Shown: positions 1-7,455, numbered from the stretch's first letter. The stretch is 13,040 nt of DNA from Micrococcales bacterium UBA2465 (GCA_002342255.1 DDPP01000072.1:3397-16436), one strand, 5' to 3'. The notes: generated by a model not told the origin, from the letters alone. Numbers and translations: made by a program.

Positions 1-1217
1 GCAACATCCATAACCACTTGGTCGAAGGCACGATTCATAAATGTTGAGTAAATTGCAACCACTGGATGTAATCCGCCAAAAGCCAATCCTGCGCTGGCTG
101 CCACGGCGTGTTGTTCGGCGATACCAACATCAAAGACTCGATCTGGAAACTTAGCGGCCATCTTGTGAAGTCCTACTGGAATCAACATGGCGGCAGTTAG
201 ACCCACCACCTTGGGGTTCTGTTCGGCGATAGACACTATTTCGTCAGCGAAAATGCTGGTCCAGGAACTTCCATTACTTGTTTCTAGAGACTTGCCAGTT
301 TCTTTATCTATTTGTCCAACCGCATGGAATTGATCCTCAATATGTTCTTCAGCTAGAGTGAAGCCTCTCCCCTTTTGAGTAATCGCATGAACGATGACTG
401 GAGCTCCGTAGTGTTTTGCTTGCTGCAGCGCTTCTTCTAAAGCTTGCATGTCATGTCCGTCAATTGGACCGATATATTTAATGTCTAGGTTTGGAAACAT
501 ACCCTTCGGCGTGAATGTGCCGAGGAAACCCTTACCTGCGCCTCTAGCAGTTGAAAAGATAAGTCTGCCGACTGGTCCAAAGTTGGAAAAGAATTTTCTG
601 GAACCTCTATACATTCGCTTATACATCGGTTCGGTGCGAACGTTATTCAGGTACCTAGCTAAACCTCCGATGGTTGGAGCGTATGATCTGCCATTGTCAT
701 TTACCACGATCACTAAATTGCGATCGTTATCATCAGTGATGTTGTTCAGAGCTTCCCAAGCCATACCTCCGGTGAGTGCTCCGTCACCAATCACTGCAAC
801 TACGGACCTATCGGTGTTTCCAGAAAGTTTATTTGCCTTAGCGATACCGTCGGCCCAAGCTAACGAAGATGAAGCGTGCGAGGACTCGACCACGTCATGT
901 TCAGACTCAGACCGTTGTGGGTACCCTGCGACTCCACCTTTGGTTCTGATTTTTGACAGGTCGGTTCTCCCAGTGACAAGTTTGTGAACATAGGACTGAT
1001 GGCCGGTATCGAAAATTACACTGTCTTTGGGTGAATCAAAAATGCGGTGAATGGCCAAAGTAAGTTCAACTACGCCTAAGTTTGGTCCTAGGTGCCCACC
1101 TGTTGCGGTGATGGTCTCGATGAGGTACTCACGAATCTCACTGGCAAGTTGCTTCAACTCAGCGTGAGATAGCAGCTTCAGATCTGAAGGAGACTTTATT
1201 CCGCTGAGCATACTCAT
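1..1217 (-). CDS. dxs: 1-deoxy-D-xylulose-5-phosphate synthase, 3' part missing (runs off left edge)
   Basis: DXS condenses pyruvate and glyceraldehyde 3-phosphate to 1-deoxy-D-xylulose 5-phosphate, using thiamine diphosphate (TPP). This is the first step of the cytosolic MEP pathway to isoprenoids. The visible 405 codons cover the N-terminal TPP domain and the start of the transketolase pyrimidine-binding domain; the family is usually about 620-640 residues. Visible motifs are [12 protein letters not shown] (41-52), TGHQSYVHK (71-79), the TPP/Mg site GDGALTGG (144-151) with the paired Asn at 158-159, NDNGRS (173-178), YIGPIDGHD (248-256) and GIAEQHAV (365-372), whose Glu368 is the expected catalytic Glu. 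The start is the ATG at 1217, giving [10 protein letters not shown], which fits actinobacterial DXS N-termini; an ATG two codons later is the alternative. The start lies 3 bases after the acnA stop and has no clear Shine-Dalgarno sequence, so translation probably depends on ribosomes leaving acnA. No stop codon is present in the window. Confidence 0.96.
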   Translation of the reverse strand, partial: MSMLSGIKSPSDLKLLSHAELKQLASEIREYLIETITATGGHLGPNLGVVELTLAIHRIFDSPKDSVIFDTGHQSYVHKLVTGRTDLSKIRTKGGVAGYPQRSESEHDVVESSHASSSLAWADGIAKANKLSGNTDRSVVAVIGDGALTGGMAWEALNNITDDNDRNLVIVVNDNGRSYAPTIGGLARYLNNVRTEPMYKRMYRGSRKFFSNFGPVGRLIFSTARGAGKGFLGTFTPKGMFPNLDIKYIGPIDGHDMQALEEALQQAKHYGAPVIVHAITQKGRGFTLAEEHIEDQFHAVGQIDKETGKSLETSNGSSWTSIFADEIVSIAEQNPKVVGLTAAMLIPVGLHKMAAKFPDRVFDVGIAEQHAVAASAGLAFGGLHPVVAIYSTFMNRAFDQVVMDV

Positions 1218-1220
1218 CAA

Positions 1221-3899
1221 CTAGCCGACCAGACTTCTTAGAACATATTGCAAGATTCCACCATGTCGGTAGTAATCGGCTTCGCCAGGGGTGTCTATGC
1301 GAAGTTGTGCATCAAATTCCACGACCTGTTTACCGACAGCTGAATGTGAAGTTGGTTTAGCAACAACTCTTAGAGACTTAGGTGTTATTCCATCATTTAG
1401 TGCTGAGACCCCAGTAATCTCGAACTCTTCTGTGCCATCTAATCCAAGCGATGTGGCATTTTCACCCTGATGGAATTGGAGTGGTAATACCCCCATGCCA
1501 ATTAGGTTGCTACGGTGAATACGTTCGAAACTCTCTGCAATTACAGCCTTGACACCTAATAGTGCAGTTCCTTTGGCTGCCCAGTCTCTAGAAGAACCAG
1601 ATCCGTATTCCTTTCCGGCAATTATGACTAGCGGAATACCGTTTTCACGATAGCTATTGCTGGCTTCGAATATGAATGCTTGTGCACCCTGCTTGGTGGT
1701 AAAGTCCCTCGTGTATCCACCTTCAACATCAATTAACAACTGGTTACGAAGCCGGATGTTGGCAAAGGTTCCGCGGATCATTACTTCGTGATTGCCACGT
1801 CTTGAACCGTATGAGTTGAAATCAATTCTCCCAACTCCATGCTCGTGCAGATATTTTCCAGCGGGAGAATCAGCCTTGATTGATCCGGCAGGAGAAATGT
1901 GGTCGGTGGTTACAGAATCGCCTAGTTTGGCTAGCACTCTAGCGCTATGAATGTCCTCAACTCTCTTCGGTGTCATAGTAATGCCATCGAAGTAAGGCGG
2001 TTTCCTTACATAGGTGCTTGTTGGGTCCCAACTGAAGGTATCTCCGATTGGAGTTGGAATGGCTTTCCATTTTTCGTCTCCATCAAAAACACCTGCATAT
2101 TGGGTCTTGAACATTTCCGAATTAATTGTGCTATGTATGGTTTCTTGGACTTCTTCCGGGGTTGGCCAAATATCCCTAAGAAAGATTGGAGCTCCTGAAG
2201 CATCTTGGCCAAGTGGTTGATCTTCAAAATCGAAGTCCATGGTTCCGGCCAAAGCGTATGCAACTACTAACGGTGGTGAAGCAAGGTAGTTCATTTTTAC
2301 ATCCGGGTTGATGCGGCCTTCAAAGTTTCGGTTACCGGATAGCACTGCAGTGACAGCCAAATCATTTTCGTTGACTGCTGAACTGATCTCAGGATCTAGT
2401 GGACCAGAGTTTCCAATACAGGTTGTGCAACCATAGCCAACCAAGTCAAAACCAAGAGCGTTTAGGTCTTCAGTCAGACCAGCCTTGGTGAAGTATTCGG
2501 TCACCACTTTAGAGCCGGGGGCTAGTGAGGTCTTAACCCATGGCTTCGATTTCAGCCCCTTAGCAACGGCCTTTCTGGCAAGTAAACCGGCAGCCATCAT
2601 TACCGAAGGGTTAGAAGTGTTAGTGCAAGAGGTAATTGAGGCAATAGCTACGAAGCCATTGTCAATTGAATAGTCTTTGCCAGTGACTTGAGTAGGTTGG
2701 CTAGTTTCTTCGCTGTAATTGGCTATGTCTTTGGCGAAAGCTTGTTTGGCGTTAGTTAGCTCGATTCGGTCTTGCGGTCGCTTTGGTCCTGCGATTGAAG
2801 GAACTACGGTTGAGAGATCGAGTTCGAGGTATTCACTGTATTCAACTTCCAGGCTTGGTTCGTGCCATAACCCTTGGGCTTTGCAATAAGCCTCAACTAA
2901 AGCGATTTGTTCTTCGGTTCTTCCTGTGCTTCGCAAATAATCTATGGTCACATCATCAATAGGGAATATCGCAACCGTTGAACCAAATTCTGGGCTCATG
3001 TTTCCAATAGTTGCTCGGTTAGCCAACGGAACCGAGTGAACACCCTCCCCATAGAACTCAACAAATTTTCCGACCACACCATGTTTGCGCAGCATCTCGG
3101 TGATGGTTAATACAACATCGGTAGCTGTAGCTCCAGTCGGAATAGCTCCGGTGAGCTTAAATCCGACAACCTTTGGAATCAACATGGAGACCGGTTGTCC
3201 GAGCATGGCTGCCTCGGCTTCAATGCCTCCAACACCCCAACCCAAAACTCCCAAACCGTTGACCATAGTGGTGTGTGAATCAGTTCCAACACAGGAGTCT
3301 GGATATGCGGTAAGCACACCATCAATCTCACGGGTCATTACCGTTCTAGCCAAATACTCAATGTTGACCTGGTGGACGATTCCGGTTCCAGGTGGAACTA
3401 CCTTGAAATCGTTGAACGCTCCTTGCCCCCAACGCAGGAATTGATAGCGTTCGCCATTGCGTTGGTATTCGTATGCAACATTTCTCTCGAAAGCATCAGG
3501 TGAACCGGCTACGTCAATAACAACGGAGTGGTCGATTACCAGTTCCGCTGGTGCCAATGGGTTAACACGTTTTGGATCTCCGCCAAGTTCAGCAACAGCT
3601 TCGCGCATTGTCGCCAAGTCCACGATGCAGGGAACACCGGTGAAATCCTGCATGACTACACGAGCTGGCGTAAATTGAATCTCGGTGTTAGGTTCTGCTT
3701 TTGGATCCCAATTGGCTAGCGCTTGGATGTGTGAAGCGGTGATGTTTGCAGCATCTTCGGTACGCAACAGGTTCTCTAGAAGTATTTTGAGACTGTATGG
3801 GAGTTGCCGGTTGAGAACAGCATCTAGCCGGTAAATGCGATAGGTCTTACCGTGAGATTGTAGATTTGCTGCTGCTTTGAAAGTGTCTACCCTGGACAA
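1221..3899 (-). CDS. acnA: Aconitate hydratase A (aconitase, AcnA/IRP1 type)
   Basis: This enzyme isomerises citrate to isocitrate through cis-aconitate in the TCA cycle and carries a [4Fe-4S] cluster. The 892 residues match the full length of the AcnA/IRP1 family. The three cluster ligands are visible: Cys425 in [11 protein letters not shown], and Cys491 and Cys494 in [14 protein letters not shown]. Further family motifs are [13 protein letters not shown] (121-133), [17 protein letters not shown] (201-217), [16 protein letters not shown] (659-674) and [13 protein letters not shown] (765-777), which holds the active-site Ser and Arg. The swivelling C-terminal domain is complete. The start is a TTG at 3899. 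It gives the expected N-terminus ([13 protein letters not shown]) and follows AGGAG at a 6-base spacing. The gene lies 25 bases after the DUF3159 gene and 3 bases before dxs, and probably belongs to the dut-led operon. No promoter of its own is obvious. IRP-like RNA binding cannot be judged from sequence. Confidence 0.98.
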   Translation of the reverse strand: MSRVDTFKAAANLQSHGKTYRIYRLDAVLNRQLPYSLKILLENLLRTEDAANITASHIQALANWDPKAEPNTEIQFTPARVVMQDFTGVPCIVDLATMREAVAELGGDPKRVNPLAPAELVIDHSVVIDVAGSPDAFERNVAYEYQRNGERYQFLRWGQGAFNDFKVVPPGTGIVHQVNIEYLARTVMTREIDGVLTAYPDSCVGTDSHTTMVNGLGVLGWGVGGIEAEAAMLGQPVSMLIPKVVGFKLTGAIPTGATATDVVLTITEMLRKHGVVGKFVEFYGEGVHSVPLANRATIGNMSPEFGSTVAIFPIDDVTIDYLRSTGRTEEQIALVEAYCKAQGLWHEPSLEVEYSEYLELDLSTVVPSIAGPKRPQDRIELTNAKQAFAKDIANYSEETSQPTQVTGKDYSIDNGFVAIASITSCTNTSNPSVMMAAGLLARKAVAKGLKSKPWVKTSLAPGSKVVTEYFTKAGLTEDLNALGFDLVGYGCTTCIGNSGPLDPEISSAVNENDLAVTAVLSGNRNFEGRINPDVKMNYLASPPLVVAYALAGTMDFDFEDQPLGQDASGAPIFLRDIWPTPEEVQETIHSTINSEMFKTQYAGVFDGDEKWKAIPTPIGDTFSWDPTSTYVRKPPYFDGITMTPKRVEDIHSARVLAKLGDSVTTDHISPAGSIKADSPAGKYLHEHGVGRIDFNSYGSRRGNHEVMIRGTFANIRLRNQLLIDVEGGYTRDFTTKQGAQAFIFEASNSYRENGIPLVIIAGKEYGSGSSRDWAAKGTALLGVKAVIAESFERIHRSNLIGMGVLPLQFHQGENATSLGLDGTEEFEITGVSALNDGITPKSLRVVAKPTSHSAVGKQVVEFDAQLRIDTPGEADYYRHGGILQYVLRSLVG

Positions 3900-3905
3900 G
3901 CTTTA

Positions 3906-3910
3906 CTCCT
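3906..3910 (-). promoter_or_regulatory. Shine-Dalgarno site of acnA (supports a TTG start)
   Basis: The minus strand reads AGGAG, then six bases (TAAAGC), then TTG at 3899. No ATG or GTG at a sensible spacing gives a family-like N-terminus, so this site decides the non-standard TTG start. Confidence 0.75.
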
Positions 3911-3924
3911 AGTTCAAAAGACTT

Positions 3925-4599
3925 TTACTTATCCAAATTACCATCTTGGGCGGGCTGAATTACCCGTCGCAACAGAAGCCACGAAATCCAAATCATGGTC
4001 AGGTAACACGGTAACCCTAAGACCAGTTTCATGAAGCCGAGCATGACAATGTCACCAACCAGATAAAGCGGTACCTCAACGGCCAACCTGATGGCAAAAA
4101 GACCGACCCAGAGCATCGTAACTATATCGAAAAACTTCACTTTCCGGCGATCTGCTCGCCAACGAGTTCCCTGTCCGGTAAAAATTCCCACCAGTATACC
4201 GATGATGGGCCATCGAACGATCACACTCAACAAGAACACCGATCCGTAAACAACATTGGTAATCAACCCTTGAACAAAGTAATCCTTTGCCTGGCCACCA
4301 GGTCGAGTGGTGAGCCAAATAGCAAGCCCAAGACCGGCAAAGGAACCAACCAGCTGGATTAATGGCTTTCGTTTGAAGATGTGTCTCACTGACAAAGCCG
4401 CTATAACGATGCCAACCGACCAAAGAGCAATTGGAATGCTCTTCCATATCACGAAAACTAAGACATAAAGGAAACTGGGGAGAGCGTTCTCAATAAGGCC
4501 CTGCACTCCCCCGATGCTTGCCAGAAGACTCTTACCATCGACTTGGTAGCCATCTTCGGTTGTTCTGAGACCGTATTTTGAAAGTTTATCCTCGCTCAC
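3925..4599 (-). CDS. DUF3159 family integral membrane protein
   Basis: A 224-residue conserved actinobacterial membrane protein of unknown function, matched from memory to DUF3159. The soluble N-terminus (1-35) leads into the family-like segment GGVQGLIENALPSFLYVL (30-47). About six hydrophobic segments follow, near 40-52, 55-72, 80-97, 112-142 (probably two), 157-178 and 189-210. Basic loops such as RHIFKRK (72-78) and RWRADRRKVK (146-155) suggest cytoplasmic faces. No catalytic motif is recognisable. The start is GTG at 4599, which overlaps the DUF3710 stop as GTGA, so the two genes are probably translationally coupled. It sits between DUF3710 and acnA. In many actinobacteria I recall Trk-type potassium uptake genes and an OB-fold gene in this neighbourhood; none is present here. 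Transport or membrane scaffolding is possible but unsupported. Confidence 0.88.
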   Translation of the reverse strand: MSEDKLSKYGLRTTEDGYQVDGKSLLASIGGVQGLIENALPSFLYVLVFVIWKSIPIALWSVGIVIAALSVRHIFKRKPLIQLVGSFAGLGLAIWLTTRPGGQAKDYFVQGLITNVVYGSVFLLSVIVRWPIIGILVGIFTGQGTRWRADRRKVKFFDIVTMLWVGLFAIRLAVEVPLYLVGDIVMLGFMKLVLGLPCYLTMIWISWLLLRRVIQPAQDGNLDK

Positions 4600-5150
4600 A
4601 GTAATCCCTTGGGAACAATTGCGCCTTCTGGTAGCTCGAGCGGAAGCAATTCTCTGGGCGGCAGTGGCGTCTCACCACGGTTAACTACAATTCCTCTAAA
4701 AATGTTCTCAAGAAAAAGTCGCACTGCCATCTCATCCATGCTCGGTCCACTAATTGTTCCGCGAAGCAACCATCTATCGCCGCTGAAACCAAACATGCGC
4801 AAAGTCTTGTTCTGAGAGTTGGAGTCCAAAATAGAAGCCACCAATTCTGAACCGAAAGGACCAACCTGTTGAAAGACTGTTCCGCCCTGTTCGGTTACCT
4901 TTGCTTGGATGTCTAGCAAAACTTCATGCCAGATGTTCTCTCCTTTGGGACTAGCGAAAGCTTGAACCTGCAAGGTTGCTTGTTCATAGTCAAACGACAG
5001 CGCCAAAACCTTTCCGGTGCCGTCTTCGACTTCGGCTCTAACGGTAACTAAGCCATTGGGCACGAAAGAAATGGCACCAAATTGTGCCAACTCACTTGGT
5101 GCAGACACATCCGAGACATCGTAAGGGCCTTGATATAGATTATCGTTCAT
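4596..5150 (-). CDS. DUF3710 family protein
   Basis: A 184-residue soluble actinobacterial protein of unknown function. Family features recognised from memory are the N-terminal GPYDVSDVS (8-16), the FASPKGENIWHEV segment (65-77), the GPFGSEL stretch (97-103), the GDRWLLRGTISGPS segment (124-137), and the C-terminal VVNRGETPLPPRELLPLELPE run ending near residue 175. It has no signal peptide or membrane segment. The start is ATG at 5150, which overlaps the dut stop as ATGA. Its own stop overlaps the next start as GTGA. This tight coupling dut - DUF3710 - DUF3159 suggests co-translation in fixed proportions. The recurring linkage to dut is the only functional clue; a role in nucleotide or DNA metabolism is inference only. 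Confidence 0.9.
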   Translation of the reverse strand: MNDNLYQGPYDVSDVSAPSELAQFGAISFVPNGLVTVRAEVEDGTGKVLALSFDYEQATLQVQAFASPKGENIWHEVLLDIQAKVTEQGGTVFQQVGPFGSELVASILDSNSQNKTLRMFGFSGDRWLLRGTISGPSMDEMAVRLFLENIFRGIVVNRGETPLPPRELLPLELPEGAIVPKGLL

Positions 5151-5581
5151 TTAACACCTGTTGATCCGAAACCTTGGTCGCCTCGTTGCGAAATTGGTAA
5201 TTGTTCGGCCGGAACGAATCTAGCTTCTTCAAACTTCTGAAAAACCAGCTGGGCTATTCGATCGAGTCGCTCAACAGCGAAATCACTATCCGAGTGATTC
5301 ACTAAAGTAACCATTATCTCCCCTCGGTAACCTGCATCAACTGTGCCGGGTGCATTCAGAACTGTTATTCCATGCTTTGCAGCTAAACCACTTCTGGGGT
5401 GCACGAGTCCGACGTAGCCAGCTGGCAATGCTATCTTCAGTCCAGTGGCAACCATTGCGAAACCTCGTGCTGGTATAACCGCAGAAATATTTGACCTAAT
5501 GTCGTAGCCGGCGTCACCAGGATTGCCTCTAGTCGGAAAAAGTTCTGGCTCGCATTCGATGAGAACCTCAAAAACAGTCAT
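5147..5581 (-). CDS. dut: Deoxyuridine 5'-triphosphate nucleotidohydrolase (dUTPase)
   Basis: dUTPase hydrolyses dUTP to dUMP and pyrophosphate. This keeps uracil out of DNA and supplies dUMP for dTMP synthesis. The 144 residues are typical of the homotrimeric all-beta family, and all five motifs are present in order: GDAGYDIRS (22-30), HPRSGLAAKHGI (61-72), GTVDAGYRGE (79-88, with catalytic Asp82), RIAQLVFQK (108-116) and the C-terminal RGDQGFGSTG (133-142), the flexible arm that closes over the substrate. The start ATG at 5581 gives MTVFEVLIE, as expected for the family. There is no Shine-Dalgarno site. Instead a TAGAAT -10 box ends 6 bases before the ATG, so the transcript is probably leaderless. 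This is the first gene of the minus-strand train that continues to dxs. Confidence 0.98.
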   Translation of the reverse strand: MTVFEVLIECEPELFPTRGNPGDAGYDIRSNISAVIPARGFAMVATGLKIALPAGYVGLVHPRSGLAAKHGITVLNAPGTVDAGYRGEIMVTLVNHSDSDFAVERLDRIAQLVFQKFEEARFVPAEQLPISQRGDQGFGSTGVK

Positions 5582-5586
5582 GAGCG

Positions 5587-5593
5587 TATTCTA
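5587..5593. promoter_or_regulatory. Symmetric -10 element serving two divergent leaderless promoters (dut and DUF3093)
   Basis: The plus strand reads TATTCT at 5587-5592, then 6 bases, then ATG at 5599. The minus strand reads TAGAAT at 5593-5588, then 6 bases, then ATG at 5581. Both hexamers fit the actinobacterial TANNNT -10 pattern. The 6-base gap puts the transcription start on the A of each ATG. The two start codons are mirror-placed about base 5590. On the dut side a weak -35 (GTGAAA, 18-base spacer, complement of 5612-5617) is possible; none is clear on the other side. Neither gene has a Shine-Dalgarno site. Positions are read directly; promoter activity is inferred. Confidence 0.7.
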
Positions 5594-5598
5594 AATGC

Positions 5599-6051
5599 AT
5601 GGCTAAAAGTTTTTCACCAAACCGATACCGAGAGCTGGCTTTACCTGGACCTTCGTATTTTTTCATTGGCACCCTCATCGCCGCTAGCGCGGCTCTGGTC
5701 GCTTTCCCCCTCGGCGATCTGGTGGTAATCCTTACTGGGATTTTTACTTTAGTCACTTGGACTTTGCTGGGCTTACTTACTGCCAAGACGATAACCATCG
5801 ACGAGCAAAACCTTAAAGTCGGTAAAGCGGTGATACCTAGGTCACAGCTTGGATTAGCTGAGGTTATCGGAAAAGAATCTTTGATGCAGCAACGGGGTCC
5901 AAAACTGAATTCCTTAGCTTATGTCCAGTTTCAATCCGGAGTGCAAACCATGGTGAAGGTGGAGATTACGGACCAAAACGACCCAACGCCATATTGGTTG
6001 TTTAGCTCTAGGCAGCCTGAAATTGTGGCTGGAATTCTAAATAAGTCCTAG
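5599..6051 (+). CDS. DUF3093 family membrane-anchored protein
   Basis: A 150-residue actinobacterial protein of unknown function, recognised as DUF3093. A short basic N-terminus with YRELALPGPSYF (10-21) is followed by two hydrophobic helices (about 18-36 and 39-61). A mostly beta-like soluble domain then runs to the end. The family hallmark is DPTPYWLFSSRQPE (128-141) near the C-terminus; LAYVQFQSGVQTMVKVEI (106-123) also fits. The hairpin membrane anchor plus a cytoplasmic domain of this type resembles bacterial PH-like or YdbS-like proteins, but this is only a fold guess. The start is ATG at 5599 with no Shine-Dalgarno site but a -10 box 6 bases upstream, so a leaderless mRNA is predicted. 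The stop overlaps the stop of the opposing DUF4193 gene at CTAG. Confidence 0.88.
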   Translation: MAKSFSPNRYRELALPGPSYFFIGTLIAASAALVAFPLGDLVVILTGIFTLVTWTLLGLLTAKTITIDEQNLKVGKAVIPRSQLGLAEVIGKESLMQQRGPKLNSLAYVQFQSGVQTMVKVEITDQNDPTPYWLFSSRQPEIVAGILNKS

Positions 6052-6338
6052 TGTGAACAGTCGACGCAGACTGGCCCATACTTTCCGTCTTTCCGGGCTT
6101 TTTGCGAGTGGTGTTTGACGATAAAGCATTCGCTGCAGGTGAATTCGTCCTCTTGTTTTGGAACTACGATTACTTCAGCTTCTTCGCTAGTTACCTCTGG
6201 AATGGTGAACGAATCGTGGTGATCTTCAACATCAAGATCAGCGCTAGCTGAAGCAGCCTCGGGAACGCGCTCTTTCAACACCTCAATTGACTCGGTGTCG
6301 TCATCATTCTTTCGTGGGGCATCGTAATCGGTGGCCAC
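6048..6338 (-). CDS. DUF4193 family zinc-ribbon-like protein
   Basis: A 96-residue conserved actinobacterial protein of unknown function. It has the family opening MATDYDAPRKNDDD (1-14), an acidic low-complexity middle (about 15-60), and the conserved C-terminal segment PKQEDEFTCSECFIVKHHSQ (60-79). Four cysteines, Cys68, Cys71, Cys91 and Cys94, form two CxxC pairs that probably bind one zinc ion. The start is GTG at 6338, set by GAAAGGA on the minus strand (complement of 6345-6351) at a 6-base spacing. The acidic tail plus zinc ribbon suggests an adaptor that touches another protein, perhaps RNA polymerase or a division protein, but nothing proves this. The gene is divergent from sepH and has its own likely promoter. 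Its stop codon overlaps that of the DUF3093 gene. Confidence 0.92.
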   Translation of the reverse strand: MATDYDAPRKNDDDTESIEVLKERVPEAASASADLDVEDHHDSFTIPEVTSEEAEVIVVPKQEDEFTCSECFIVKHHSQKARKDGKYGPVCVDCSH

Positions 6339-6360
6339 AGATATTCCTTTCAGAAACTTA

Positions 6361-6374
6361 TTCCAGCGCTGGAA
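6361..6374. repeat. Perfect 14-base palindrome over the predicted DUF4193 transcription start (possible operator)
   Basis: TTCCAGCGCTGGAA is its own reverse complement, with no spacer. The half-site TCCAGC recurs at 6378-6383 in the same orientation, 16 bases from the first. The palindrome overlaps the last base of the proposed -10 box and the predicted +1 (about 6367), a classic repressor position. A zero-loop palindrome suits protein binding better than an RNA hairpin. The regulator is unknown. Confidence 0.5.
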
Positions 6375-6402
6375 GTATCCAGCATTCAGGCTGAAATAGC
6401 AA
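6374..6402 (-). promoter_or_regulatory. Candidate promoter of the DUF4193 gene
   Basis: The minus strand reads TTGCTA (complement of 6397-6402), a 17-base spacer, then GATACT (complement of 6374-6379). Each hexamer matches the sigma-70-type consensus at 4 of 6 positions. The predicted start near 6367 gives a leader of about 29 bases that carries the Shine-Dalgarno site. No equally good promoter was found for sepH in this gap. Confidence 0.45.
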
Positions 6403-6410
6403 CTTTATTA

Positions 6411-6433
6411 CCCTAGGGGAATCTACGATTCCC
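6411..6433. repeat. Two adjoining dyads in the DUF4193-sepH intergenic region
   Basis: CCCTAGGG (6411-6418) is a perfect 8-base palindrome. It runs into an inverted repeat with 7-base arms, GGGAATC - TAC - GATTCCC (6417-6433). The 3-base loop and lack of a following T-run argue against a terminator. The TACGAT inside (6424-6429) fits the TANNNT pattern in the sepH direction but has no -35 partner. Function is unknown. Confidence 0.4.
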
Positions 6434-6510
6434 AGAGTTCTCCCAGATTGGCGTGTCGCGACCAACAAAATCAACACAATATAGGCCCTATTTGGTGCGA
6501 AACTAACCAC

Positions 6511-6516
6511 GAAGGA
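6511..6516 (+). promoter_or_regulatory. Shine-Dalgarno site of sepH
   Basis: GAAGGA lies 6 bases before the ATG at 6523. It fixes that ATG as the sepH start in preference to an in-frame ATG at 6448, whose 25-residue extension (MACRDQQNQH...) is unlike any SepH N-terminus. Confidence 0.75.
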
Positions 6517-6522
6517 ATAATA

Positions 6523-7455
6523 ATGCCCGAACTACGTATAACTGGAGTTTCTAATAACCAACTTGAGCTTCAAGCTCCTGATGGCACTAGACACTACCTG
6601 GAAATATCCGAGGACCTGTTGAAAGCACTCAGGCAGAGGGAGGTCAGCCTTCCACAAACACTTTCGCCTAGAGAGATTCAACAACAAATTCGTCTCGGTG
6701 CGACCGTTGCCGAAGTAGTTGCCGCAACAGGGGCGGACGAAGACTTGGTTAGTAAATTCGCAAAACCGATCATTGCTGAGTTGAATCACATAGTGACTTT
6801 GGCCAGGAGCATCCGCTTGAACATGGCTGGTGACCGATTCACCGAAGCTATGCCAGTTGAATTTGGCGAAGTTATGGATGAACGGTTAGCCATAAACGGT
6901 TCAACAAATTCTTCGTGGTCCGCTAGGAAAAGCCTCGAAGGAGAATGGCTAGTAAGCATCAACTTTTCAACGAATGAAGGCAACGGCTTGGCCACCTGGT
7001 CTTTTGATCCTAAAAAGTTATTCCTCGCCCCTGAAAACGAAGCTGCGTTGCAGCTATCCAATGGCGTTCCAGTAAGTGCGATCGCTAAGACAGTTCCATT
7101 GGTTATCGAAACTCCTGTCGAGGAAACTAAGTCTGAACACCCTGCAGGTTTCCTCACGGTAGTTCCAGAAACGGCCGAGACAGCCAGTGAATTAAGTAGC
7201 GATTTGTTCGAAGAGGAAACTCTCAGCACCGCAAATCTCAGAATTGTCCCCGAGATCGAAAGTGAACCAGTAGAGAGTTCTCAACAAATTTCTGATGAAA
7301 TAGCGGAAGAAACCACTGAAGAGAAAAATGAAATCCAACCAGAGTCAGAAAAGATTTCTGAAACTGAGCAACGGACTGAAACCAAGCCACAAGTAAACAG
7401 CCGTTGGGCTGAAGTTTTGTTTGGCTCAAAAGAGGACGACGAAGAAACGTTTTAG
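6523..7455 (+). CDS. sepH: Cell division protein SepH (DUF3071 family)
   Basis: SepH is an actinobacterial division protein. In Streptomyces and Mycobacterium it binds FtsZ and promotes its assembly at the septum. This 310-residue copy opens with MPELRITGVSNNQLELQAPDG, the usual beta-rich start. It continues with the helix-turn-helix-like region LSPREIQQQIRLGATVAEVV (47-66) to about residue 98, the part linked to FtsZ activation in this family. A partly structured middle (about 110-170) holds a WSFDPKKL segment. The region from about 195 to 292 is a disordered linker rich in Glu, Ser and Thr. The extreme C-terminus SRWAEVLFGSKED (293-305) keeps the conserved Trp...Phe-Gly pattern of SepH tails. 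The start is set by GAAGGA. The gene is divergent from the DUF4193 gene, and its stop overlaps that of the opposing phosphodiesterase gene. Confidence 0.94.
   Translation: MPELRITGVSNNQLELQAPDGTRHYLEISEDLLKALRQREVSLPQTLSPREIQQQIRLGATVAEVVAATGADEDLVSKFAKPIIAELNHIVTLARSIRLNMAGDRFTEAMPVEFGEVMDERLAINGSTNSSWSARKSLEGEWLVSINFSTNEGNGLATWSFDPKKLFLAPENEAALQLSNGVPVSAIAKTVPLVIETPVEETKSEHPAGFLTVVPETAETASELSSDLFEEETLSTANLRIVPEIESEPVESSQQISDEIAEETTEEKNEIQPESEKISETEQRTETKPQVNSRWAEVLFGSKEDDEETF

Noticed and set aside
448..987. A 179-codon open frame on the plus strand
   Set aside because: It lies fully antisense to dxs, whose minus-strand product is unmistakable, and its own translation matches nothing recognisable.
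2006..2263. Short open frames on both strands inside acnA
   Set aside because: AcnA is full length and conserved through this region, so these are frame shadows.
6417..6433. Inverted repeat as an intrinsic terminator
   Set aside because: It has a 3-base loop, no T-run on either strand, and lies between two divergent genes where no transcript needs to end.
6448..6522. Upstream in-frame ATG extending SepH by 25 residues
   Set aside because: The extension is unlike SepH N-termini, and the GAAGGA site supports the ATG at 6523.
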